Shown here in pieces: positions 51,076 through 58,741 of a DNA stretch of 64,000 nt. The notes beneath the pieces were generated by a model. It was not told the DNA's origin, did not search any database, and saw only the letters and a list, made by a program, of their open reading frames with translations. Position 1 is the first letter of the stretch, and each line of letters starts with the position of its first letter. The DNA is from Streptomyces justiciae (GTDB lineage: Bacteria > Actinomycetota > Actinomycetes > Streptomycetales > Streptomycetaceae), in NCBI RefSeq assembly GCF_015163075.1, contig NZ_JADDXU010000002.1:496001-560000 (forward strand). The letters run 5' to 3'. The position numbers and the translations under genes are program-made.

Positions 51076-51771
51076 ATGAGCAATCTCGGCCCGACCTCGG
51101 TCATCTTCGATCTCGACGGAACGCTCGTGGACAGCGAGCCGAACTACTACGAAGCCGGCCGTCAGGTCCTCGCCGAGTACGGCGTCCCCGGCTACACGTG
51201 GGCGGACCACGAGCGGTACGTCGGGATCAGCACCCTGGAGACGGTCGGGATCTGGAAGCGGGAGTACCGTCTCGCGGCCTCCGTGGCGGAGGTGTTCGAC
51301 GCCAAGAACCGCCGCTACCTGGAGCTGGCCCGCGCCGCCACGCGCGCGTACCCCGAGATGCGCAAGTTCGTCGAACTGCTGGCGACCGAGGGCGTCCCGA
51401 TGGCCGTGGCGTCGGGTTCGTCGCCGGAGGCCATCGAGGCGATCCTGGCGGGCACCGGTCTGGACGCCTTCCTGCGCACCGTCGTCTCCGCCGACGAGGT
51501 CGAGCGCGGCAAGCCCGCCCCGGACGTCTTCCTGGAGGCGGCCCGCCGGCTCGGCGCGGCCCCGGCCGACTGTGTGGTCCTGGAGGACGCGGCCCCGGGT
51601 GCCGCCGCCGCGCACGCGGCCGGGATGCGCTGCATCGCGATCCCGTACGTCGCCGCCCAGGCCGACGCCCCGGAGTTCGCGACCGCCGGCCTGCTGCTGC
51701 GCGGCGGCCAGGAGGAGTTCACGGCGCGGGGCGCGTACGACTGGCTGGCGGCGTCGGCCCGCCCGTCCTGA
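51076..51771 (+). CDS. HAD family phosphatase
   Basis: The 231-aa HAD hydrolase is of the beta-phosphoglucomutase/phosphatase type: motif I VIFDLDGTLVDSEPNYYEAG (DxDGT), motif II AVASGSSPEAIEAIL, motif III ERGKPAPDVFLEAARRLG and motif IV CVVLEDAAPGAAAAHAAGM. Both nucleophile-region aspartates are present, so it should dephosphorylate a small metabolite. Probably cotranscribed with the Lrp/AsnC gene. Confidence 0.92.
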   Translation: MSNLGPTSVIFDLDGTLVDSEPNYYEAGRQVLAEYGVPGYTWADHERYVGISTLETVGIWKREYRLAASVAEVFDAKNRRYLELARAATRAYPEMRKFVELLATEGVPMAVASGSSPEAIEAILAGTGLDAFLRTVVSADEVERGKPAPDVFLEAARRLGAAPADCVVLEDAAPGAAAAHAAGMRCIAIPYVAAQADAPEFATAGLLLRGGQEEFTARGAYDWLAASARPS

Positions 51772-51787
51772 TCGGCCGGCGACCGGC

Positions 51788-51818
51788 GCGGTGCCCCGCC
51801 CCGCAGCCGGGGCACCGC
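51788..51818. terminator. Bidirectional terminator hairpin
   Basis: GCGGTGCCCC (51788-51797) pairs perfectly with GGGGCACCGC (51809-51818), 11-nt loop, between convergent HAD and oxidoreductase genes. Confidence 0.7.
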
Positions 51819-51834
51819 TCGCTCGACGTACGGA

Positions 51835-53250
51835 CTACGGTCGTGACCCGTGCGTCGGCTTCGGGGCCGGCTGGATGTTCTGGTTGAGGCGGAAGACGTT
51901 GTCCGGGTCGCGGTCGGCCTTGATGCGGGCCAGGCGGTCGTAGTTGTCGCGGTAGCTGGCCCGGACCCGCTCCTGCCCCTCGTCCATCATCATGTTCACG
52001 TAGGCGCCGCCCGCCGAGTACGGGTGCAGGGCGTCGAAGTAGTCGACCGTCCAGCGTTTGATGAGCTCGGCGTTGGCGGGGTCGGGGTCGACTCCGGCGT
52101 ACACGGACGCCCAGTTGGCGTGGCGGTAGGCCCAGGGCGTCTCGTCCTGGCCGACGTCGTGGGCGGCGCCGTCGATCGGGTAGAGGTGCATGGTCGACTG
52201 CATGGTGGGGACCTCGGCGCCGAACTTGGCGTGGAGGGCGACGGCGTCGTCGGGGACGGTCTCGACGAAGTCGGCGCGCCAGTACCACTGGTGGCCGGGC
52301 GGGTAGAGCCCGTCGAACATCGTCTGGAGTTCCGGGTGTTGCAGCACCATGGGCGCGTGCAGCAGCGGCGCGGGCAGTGCGTCGAGCAGGGGGGCCATCT
52401 CACGGGCGGCGGCCTCGGGGTCGGCGCCGGTGTGGCACCAGACGATGCCGGCGGTCTTGCGGAGCTGGATCTCCTCGGGGAACGGCGGGGCGGGCGGCAC
52501 GGTGCCGTGCAGGAAGAAGCCGTTGAGTTCGCGAGGGGCGTTCGGGATGAAGTCCCGGTAGGCGGCGAGGACTTCGGCGCTGTCCTCGACGGCCCAGAAG
52601 GTGGGCCCGGCGACGACCGTGCTGATCTCGTGCAGCCGGAACAGGAACGAGGTGACGACCCCGAAGTTGCCGCCGCCGCCCCGCAACGCCCAGAACAGGT
52701 CGCTGTTCTCGTAGCCGCTGGCGGTCACCTTCCGGCCGTCGGCGAGGACGACCTCGGCCTCCAGCAGGTTGTCGATGGTGAGCCCGCACTTGCGGGTGAG
52801 GTGGCCGAGTCCGCCGCCGGTGGCGAGGCCGCCGACGCCGGTGGTGGAGATGATGCCGCTGGGCGTGGCGAGGCCGTGGGCGTTGGTGGCGCGGTCGACC
52901 TCGCCCCAGACGCAGCCGCCGCCGACCCGGACGGTGCGGGAGTCGGGGTCGACCTCGATGTCCTTCAGCGGGGACAGGTCGGCGACGACGCCGCCGTCGA
53001 CGGTGCCGAGGCCGGCGCCGTGGTGGCCGCCGCCCCGTACGGCGAGGGGCAGGTCGTGGGCGCGGGCGAAGGCGATGACGCGGGCGACGGCGTCCGCGTC
53101 GGCGCAGCGGGCGACGAGGGCGGGGTGCCGGTCGATCATCGCGTTGTAGACGCCTCGGGCCTGCTGGTAGGCGGTGTCGTCGGGGCCGATCAACTCACCG
53201 TTGAAGGAGGTGAGTTCCGTGCGCGCCGCGTGGGCGATGGTGCTGGACAT
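51835..53250 (-). CDS. FAD-binding oxidoreductase, berberine-bridge-enzyme type
   Basis: The 471-aa PCMH-type flavoenzyme begins with the FAD-binding domain: LAVRGGGHHGAGLG (His76/77, candidate for covalent FAD), SGIISTTGVGGLATGGGLGHLTRKCGLTIDNLLEAEVVLADG and ALRGGGGNFGVVTSFLFRLH. It ends with the BBE C-terminal domain (YSAGGAYVNMMMDEGQERVRASY, RIKADRDPDNVFRLNQNI). The second covalent Cys of bicovalent members is not evident. It likely oxidises sugars or natural products. It starts 102 bp after a large LuxR regulator gene on the same strand. Confidence 0.92.
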   Translation of the reverse strand: MSSTIAHAARTELTSFNGELIGPDDTAYQQARGVYNAMIDRHPALVARCADADAVARVIAFARAHDLPLAVRGGGHHGAGLGTVDGGVVADLSPLKDIEVDPDSRTVRVGGGCVWGEVDRATNAHGLATPSGIISTTGVGGLATGGGLGHLTRKCGLTIDNLLEAEVVLADGRKVTASGYENSDLFWALRGGGGNFGVVTSFLFRLHEISTVVAGPTFWAVEDSAEVLAAYRDFIPNAPRELNGFFLHGTVPPAPPFPEEIQLRKTAGIVWCHTGADPEAAAREMAPLLDALPAPLLHAPMVLQHPELQTMFDGLYPPGHQWYWRADFVETVPDDAVALHAKFGAEVPTMQSTMHLYPIDGAAHDVGQDETPWAYRHANWASVYAGVDPDPANAELIKRWTVDYFDALHPYSAGGAYVNMMMDEGQERVRASYRDNYDRLARIKADRDPDNVFRLNQNIQPAPKPTHGSRP

Positions 53251-53352
53251 GCGGTCCCCCGTTTCGGAAATTCGGGTCGATTCGCCCGTTCTACTCGCGT
53301 CGTCACCGAACGGACATCCGTGTGCGTCACCCAGCTCGGGTCCGCCGGGTAC

Positions 53353-55995
53353 CTACGTTTCGGCGTGCGGAAGCGGTCCCTCGGGCTCCGGTAGCGGGCC
53401 CTCGCCGTCCGCCAGCAGTCCGAGGCGTGCCGCGCGGTCGGCCGCGTGCCGTCGGGTGGGGGCGTCCAGCTTGTCGAGGACGGCCCGTACGTGGTTGTCG
53501 ACCGTCCGCACCGACACCACGAGCCGGGCGGCGATCTCCGCGTTGGTCAGTCCGTCCGCGAGCAGCCGCATGACCTGGAGCTGGCGCCGGGTGAGGCCGG
53601 CGGGGTTCTCCCGGGTCGCGGCGAGCGGGCCGCGCGGGATGTGCCGTACGCCGATCCGGCGCAGCTCGGTGCGGAGCAGCCGGGCCCGCGGTTCGGCGCC
53701 GAGGGCGTCGAGGGTGGTGAGCGCGGTGAGTTTGTCGGCGGGGTCGGGGCTCTCGGCGAGCGCGACGGCGTGTTCGTAGGGGCAGCCCGCCTCCAGCCAG
53801 CGGGTGGCGGCCTGCCGCCAGAGGCCGCGGGCCTGGAGGGCGTACGGATGGTCCGAGTCGTCGAGCCGGACGGGGTGGCCCGCCTTGGTGAGCCAGTAGC
53901 CGAGCTCGGCGCGGTAGGGGACGCCGGGCAGGTGGTCGGCCTGGGCGTGGACGGGTCCGGCGGCCTCCGCGACGGTCGCGAGGTCGCCGCGCAGCCAGGC
54001 CGCCTCGGCGAGCGCCGCCGCGACCGGCCCGGTGCGCTGGAGTTCCCTGGTGCGTACGGCGATCTCGCGGGCCTCGGCGAGGAGTTCACCGGCGCCGGGG
54101 CGGCCGCAGCGGACGCGGACCCGGGCGAGGACGGTGAGCGCGGGGCAGCGGGCGGGGACGAAGTCGTGCATGCCGTACTCGGCGTGTTTCTCGGCGTCCT
54201 CCCAGTCGGCGGCGGCGAGACGGCGTACCGCCAGCTCGACATGGAGGTAGTTGAGGAAGCCGAGGTGTTCGGCGCGGTCGGCGAGGTCCATCGCCGGGGG
54301 CAGGAACAGGTCGGCCTCGTCGTACCGGAGGTTGTCGAGGAGGGTCCAGATGAGGTTGGCGTAGGAGCGGCAGGCGTGTTCGACCTCGCCCGCGGCGAGC
54401 GCCACCTCCAGGCTCTCCTCCAACTGGAGCCGCCCGCCGGGGTCGCCGCCGCGCCAGCGGGCCGTGCCGACGTTGTTGAGGGCGTGGGAGAGGATCGCCG
54501 CGTCGTCGGCCTTGCGGGCCAGGGCGATGGCGCGTTCGCCGTGTTCGACGGCCTCGGCGTAGCGGTCGGAGAGCATGCGCAGTTGGGCGGTGTTGCTGAC
54601 GGCGAGGGCGAGGAGCCGGTCGTCGCCGGCGTGTTCGAGGACGGCGACGGCTTCGCGGGCGGCCTCCTGCGCCTGGTCGGCGTCGCCCGCCCACCAGTGG
54701 ATGCGGGACAGCCAGCGCAGGTCGGCGCCGAGCCCGAGGGTGTCGCCGAGGGAGCGGCGCAGGGCGACGGCCTCGTGCTGGGCGGTGACGGCGGCGGCCG
54801 AGTCGGCGATGGTGTAGCTCTCCACGGCGTAGCGTTCGAGCAGGTCGGCGAGGTCGGCCGGGCCGTAGCGGTGCCGTTGGTGCAGGACGAGACGGAGTTG
54901 GGCGGCGGCCTCGCGGTGGGCGCCGGCGCACGCGGCGTCCTTGGCGGCGTCGGGTCCGTAGCGGGCGATGGCGTCCTGGTCGCCGGCCTGGTCGGCGTGG
55001 TGGACGATACGGGCGGCGTCGCAGCCGGGCCGGGCGACGAGCGCGGCGAGGACCGCACGGTTGAGGTCGATACGGCGGGCGGCGGGCAGGGAGTCGGCGA
55101 CGGCTCGCCGGATCAGCTCGTGCCGGAAGGTCACCCGGTCCGGCTCCACCGTGAGCAGTCCGCGTTGCTCGGCGGTGGCCAGCACGGCCACGCCGTCCGT
55201 GAACAGGGCGTCCACCAGGGGCCGTTCGACGGCGGAGGGCACGACGGCGAGCTGCTCCAGCGCGTCCACCGTCGCCGGGTCCAGGCCCCGCAGCCGGGCC
55301 AGGACGGCGTCGACGACCGTCGGTGGCACTTCCCCGGTGCCGCCCGCGGCGACGATCTCGGCGACGAAGAACGGGTTGCCGGACGTCACCTCGTACACCT
55401 GGGCGGCATCGAGTCGGCGGGAGGCGCTGAGCGCCCGTACCGCGTCGAGGGAGAGCCGGGCGAGGGGCAGCCGGTGCACCCGGGACGTGCGGGAGACCTG
55501 GCCCAGCAGGTGGCGCAGGGGGTGTTCGCGGCTCAACTCGTCGTCGCGGTAGGTGAGGACGAGGAGCGCGGGCAGCCCTTCCATCCGGCGGACCAGGAAG
55601 CGCAGGGCGTCCAGGGAGGCCTCGTCGGCCCAGTGGACGTCCTCGACGACGAGGACCGCCGGGTGCGGGGTACCGGCGAGTTCGCCGTACAGGGCTTCGT
55701 AGACGCGGTGGCGGTCGCCGCCCTCCATGACGGCCCGGGCGAGGTCGGCGCCGACGCTGCCGACCAGGTCGCGGAACGGGCCGAGGGGGCGGCGGGTGGC
55801 GAGGTCGTCGCACTGGCCGACGAGGACGCGCGCCTGCGCGGGCAGCCGCTCCGGCATGGCCTTCACCAGGCTGGACTTGCCGATGCCGGCCTCACCGAAG
55901 ACGAGCGCCACCGAACCGGCACCGGCTGCCGCCTCCCGGGCGGCCGCGGCCAGTCGCGTCAACTCGCACTCGCGTTCGAGGATCCACCGATCCAC
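53353..55995 (-). CDS. Large LuxR-family (LAL) regulator with ATPase domain
   Basis: The 880-aa protein has an N-terminal AAA ATPase (Walker A GEAGIGKSSL, K40; Walker B AVLVVEDVHWADEASLDALRFLV). A long TPR-like helical middle (about 370-790) follows, then a C-terminal LuxR HTH: LTRRQLQVMRLLADGLTNAEIAARLVVSVRTVDNHVRAVLDKLD. LAL proteins activate sugar or secondary-metabolite genes. GTG 55995 was chosen because family similarity begins there (LERECELTRLAAAAREA); the ribosome site is weak. The BBE oxidoreductase downstream is a likely target. Confidence 0.92.
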   Translation of the reverse strand: MDRWILERECELTRLAAAAREAAAGAGSVALVFGEAGIGKSSLVKAMPERLPAQARVLVGQCDDLATRRPLGPFRDLVGSVGADLARAVMEGGDRHRVYEALYGELAGTPHPAVLVVEDVHWADEASLDALRFLVRRMEGLPALLVLTYRDDELSREHPLRHLLGQVSRTSRVHRLPLARLSLDAVRALSASRRLDAAQVYEVTSGNPFFVAEIVAAGGTGEVPPTVVDAVLARLRGLDPATVDALEQLAVVPSAVERPLVDALFTDGVAVLATAEQRGLLTVEPDRVTFRHELIRRAVADSLPAARRIDLNRAVLAALVARPGCDAARIVHHADQAGDQDAIARYGPDAAKDAACAGAHREAAAQLRLVLHQRHRYGPADLADLLERYAVESYTIADSAAAVTAQHEAVALRRSLGDTLGLGADLRWLSRIHWWAGDADQAQEAAREAVAVLEHAGDDRLLALAVSNTAQLRMLSDRYAEAVEHGERAIALARKADDAAILSHALNNVGTARWRGGDPGGRLQLEESLEVALAAGEVEHACRSYANLIWTLLDNLRYDEADLFLPPAMDLADRAEHLGFLNYLHVELAVRRLAAADWEDAEKHAEYGMHDFVPARCPALTVLARVRVRCGRPGAGELLAEAREIAVRTRELQRTGPVAAALAEAAWLRGDLATVAEAAGPVHAQADHLPGVPYRAELGYWLTKAGHPVRLDDSDHPYALQARGLWRQAATRWLEAGCPYEHAVALAESPDPADKLTALTTLDALGAEPRARLLRTELRRIGVRHIPRGPLAATRENPAGLTRRQLQVMRLLADGLTNAEIAARLVVSVRTVDNHVRAVLDKLDAPTRRHAADRAARLGLLADGEGPLPEPEGPLPHAET

Positions 55996-56165
55996 GGGCC
56001 GATTCTGCCAGAGCGCTCCGCTGGGGAGCCGGGTCGGGAAGGTGCCGGATGCGGACATCCTGCCGGGTGCGGTCGTTCTGCCGAGTGCGGCGCCGTCGAG
56101 GCTGGTCGCGCCCACGGAGGGTGCTCCGCGCCGCCAAGGAGCTGTACATCGACGTGCGGCGGGAG

Positions 56166-56945
56166 TCAGTGCACGGAGAGCCCGCCGTCCACGAAGATCG
56201 ACTGGCCGGTGACGTACGCGGAGGCGCGGCTCGCGAGGAAGACCGCCGCGCCTTCGAAGTCCTCGGCGAGGCCGTTGCGCCCGATCATCGTGCGGGCGGC
56301 GAGCGCCTCGACCTTCTCGGGGTCATTCGCGAGGCGGGCGTTGAGCGGGGTCATCACGAAGCCCGGCACGAGGGTGTTGCAGGTGACGCCGTACGGCGAC
56401 CAGGCCTCCGCCTGTGACCGGGCGAGCGACTCCAGGCCGCCCTTGGAGACGCCGTAGGCACCGCTCTGCACGAAGGCGCGGTGGGCCTGCTGGGAGGTGA
56501 TGTGGATGATCCGTCCGAAGCCGCGCTCGGCCATGCCGGGGCCGAAGCGCTGGCCCAGCAGGAAGGGCGCCTCCAGGTTGACGGCCAGGGTGGTGTCCCA
56601 CACGTCCTCGGTCAGCTCGCCCATCGGGGGCCGCAGGTTGATGCCGGCGGAGTTGACGAGGATGTCGGGCTCCCCGAAGGCCCGCACCGCCTCCTCGGCA
56701 GCGGTGCGCACGCCGTCGCGGGTGCCGAGGTCGGCGCTGACCCACGCGGCGCGGCAGCCGTCGGCGGTCAGTTCGTCCACGGTCGCCGCCAGCTCCGCCT
56801 CCTTGCGGGCCACGACGACGACACTCGCCCCGGCGCGGGCCAGGGCACCCGCGACGGCCCGGCCGATGCCCGAGCTGCCGCCGGTGACGAGAGCGACGCG
56901 GTTTTCGAGGGAGAACAGTTCCGAGAGGTAGGCCTGCGAGATCAT
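56166..56945 (-). CDS. SDR family oxidoreductase (gluconate 5-dehydrogenase-like)
   Basis: The 259-aa classical SDR has TGGSSGIGRAVAGALARAG (cofactor), NSAG (NAG-type), ITSQQ (catalytic Ser) and YGVSKGGLES (YxxxK). The last 25 residues, AVFLASRASAYVTGQSIFVDGGLSVH, are typical for this family. The layout resembles gluconate 5-dehydrogenases and other polyol dehydrogenases. It is divergent from a propeller gene with a 54-bp spacer. Confidence 0.93.
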   Translation of the reverse strand: MISQAYLSELFSLENRVALVTGGSSGIGRAVAGALARAGASVVVVARKEAELAATVDELTADGCRAAWVSADLGTRDGVRTAAEEAVRAFGEPDILVNSAGINLRPPMGELTEDVWDTTLAVNLEAPFLLGQRFGPGMAERGFGRIIHITSQQAHRAFVQSGAYGVSKGGLESLARSQAEAWSPYGVTCNTLVPGFVMTPLNARLANDPEKVEALAARTMIGRNGLAEDFEGAAVFLASRASAYVTGQSIFVDGGLSVH

Positions 56946-56999
56946 GCCCGCACCCTATTTCAGTACCGTCGGACGTCCCTGATCACCGAAGATGCCCGT

Positions 57000-58604
57000 A
57001 TGACCGCACCGCTGTCCGTCCGCCGTGTCCTCGGCGACCACCCCTTCGCCGAGATCGGGAAGCCCTCGGCCGTCGCCGTGAGCGAGGACCGAGGCCTCGT
57101 CGCCGTGGGCGGCGACCTCGGTTACCTCCAGTGGTCCGGCGACGGCACCGGCGGGAGCCGGTGGCGGCAGCACCGGGTCGGTGTGTACGGCACCGCGGAT
57201 CTGCGCTGCCGCCACGTCGTGGAGTCCCGGTGGCCCGTGCACTCCGTGGCCTTCCATCCGACGCTGCCGCTCGTGGCCGTCGGCACGGGGTCGTACGACG
57301 GCGGGTACTTCTTCGAGGGCGAACTGCTGCTGGTCCACCTGGAGTCGGGGCGGGCGACTTCGGTGCTGCGCGGGAAGCGCGAGGTGCTGAAGCTGGAGTG
57401 GGAGAGCCCGGCGGAACTGCGGCTTCTGCTGGCTCCGCCGGACGAGGAGGAGGACGAGGAGAGGGCGCACACGCACGCGATCGAGGTGGTCGTGGAGCGG
57501 CCCGACTGGGCTGCTGTGGCGCCGGGTTCGGTGCGGCAGGAGGAGCTGGCCGGGCGGTGGATCGCGTACGAGCGGCCCGTGGGCGGCGATGACGTGGCCG
57601 AGCGGCTGACCGCCTTGACCGGGGAGCCCTGGTGGGAGCCGCGTCGGTTGGTCTGGGACGTGCGCGGTCTCGCGGACGGGCGGGTGCTGGCGTGTCTGGA
57701 GGAGGTGCTCGCCGAGGCCTGGCTGCCCGACGGTCGTCTGGACTGGTCCGTTCCGGACGAGGAGGGCGGCCGGCAGCTGGTCGTCCGTGAGCGGGACGCC
57801 TGGGTGAACGTGGAGCGGCGGCGGGTGCGCTATGTGGGGCGGGAGCGGGTGAGCGAGCCGCCGTTCGTCGCCCGGGTCTCGCTCACGGACGGCGAGCGGC
57901 TCGGCGCGCTCACGCTCGGCCGATCCGTCACGTTCAGCACGCGCCGGGACGGCTGGCTCGCGCTCCGCGCGACCGAGGCGGTCATGCGGCGGCGCCCGCA
58001 GCCGGTCGACCTGGTCCCGCCCGGCGGCGACACTCCGACCCGGGCCGTGACCCTGAACGGCTTCGACCTCTTCAACCACCCTTTCCCGATCCGCCGCGCC
58101 GGTCGGCTGCTCCTCCTCCAGGGGAGCGAGCGCGAACCATGGCGGGACAAGTGGGTGGTCGAGGTCGATCCGTACGGCACCGGCGAACCGCGCCGGCTGC
58201 TCCCGCTCGACTGGCGGACGCCCGCCAGGCATCTGTTCGGCGGGCCGGGTGTCGAGGTCGGTGGGGATCTGGTGCACGCGGGGGCGGTGCACGACGGTGC
58301 CGGGCTGCTGCCGGGCAACGCCTTCGTCGTACGGCGGAGTCTCACGGACGGGGCATTGCGCTGGGAGTTCGCCGCCGACCACCCCGCGACCGCCGTGGAC
58401 GGCGACGAGGACACGGTGTACGTGGCGTACAACTCGGGTGAGCTCGTGGCCCTCAACGCCCTGGACGGGGCCATCCGTTGGCGGCAGCACCTGACGGTCG
58501 ACGGGCAGCCCGTCGTACCGCTGTCTCTCGAACTCACCGCGGCGGGCCGGCTGTTGATCGGGACGGTGGACGGCCGGATTCTCGACTGTTCGGTCGCACC
58601 GTAG
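57000..58604 (+). CDS. WD40/PQQ-like beta-propeller protein
   Basis: The 534-aa protein has no signal peptide and no membrane helix. N-terminal WD-like blades (SAVAVSEDRGLVAVGGDLGYLQW, WPVHSVAFHPTLPLVAVGTG) and C-terminal PQQ-like blades (VVRRSLTDGALRWEF, YVAYNSGELVALNALDGAIRWRQHL, LLIGTVDGRILDCSV) indicate one or two propellers. The middle part is less defined. It is probably a protein-binding scaffold, with no catalytic clue. Confidence 0.82.
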   Translation: MTAPLSVRRVLGDHPFAEIGKPSAVAVSEDRGLVAVGGDLGYLQWSGDGTGGSRWRQHRVGVYGTADLRCRHVVESRWPVHSVAFHPTLPLVAVGTGSYDGGYFFEGELLLVHLESGRATSVLRGKREVLKLEWESPAELRLLLAPPDEEEDEERAHTHAIEVVVERPDWAAVAPGSVRQEELAGRWIAYERPVGGDDVAERLTALTGEPWWEPRRLVWDVRGLADGRVLACLEEVLAEAWLPDGRLDWSVPDEEGGRQLVVRERDAWVNVERRRVRYVGRERVSEPPFVARVSLTDGERLGALTLGRSVTFSTRRDGWLALRATEAVMRRRPQPVDLVPPGGDTPTRAVTLNGFDLFNHPFPIRRAGRLLLLQGSEREPWRDKWVVEVDPYGTGEPRRLLPLDWRTPARHLFGGPGVEVGGDLVHAGAVHDGAGLLPGNAFVVRRSLTDGALRWEFAADHPATAVDGDEDTVYVAYNSGELVALNALDGAIRWRQHLTVDGQPVVPLSLELTAAGRLLIGTVDGRILDCSVAP

Positions 58605-58635
58605 CGAACGTCCGGAACTGAACGCTCCCGACCCG

Positions 58636-58710
58636 TTGACGCTCCCCCGCCCCCTCCCTATCGTCTGGCCGACCATTCGAATGGCGTTCGTAATCCCGAA
58701 CCATTCGAAC
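58636..58710 (+). promoter_or_regulatory. GH127 promoter and palindromic operators
   Basis: -35 TTGACG (58636-58641) and -10 TATCGT (58659-58664), 17-bp spacer. Immediately downstream is the perfect palindrome CCATTCGAATGG (58673-58684), then GTTCG-N6-CGAAC (58686-58701) and a half copy CCATTCGAAC (58701-58710). A repressor here would block initiation. Confidence 0.7.
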
Positions 58711-58741
58711 CCCCTCCAGAGGATGCACCTGAGGAGCACAC

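Noticed and set aside
53446..56457. 1003-codon reading frame antisense to the LAL regulator
   Set aside because: Low-complexity Gly/Val/Glu composition mirrors the real gene, which has Walker A and LuxR HTH motifs on the minus strand.
51076..56945. Natural-product gene cluster around the LAL regulator and BBE oxidase
   Set aside because: No polyketide, peptide, terpene or other core synthase is present. Neighbours are single metabolic or regulatory genes.
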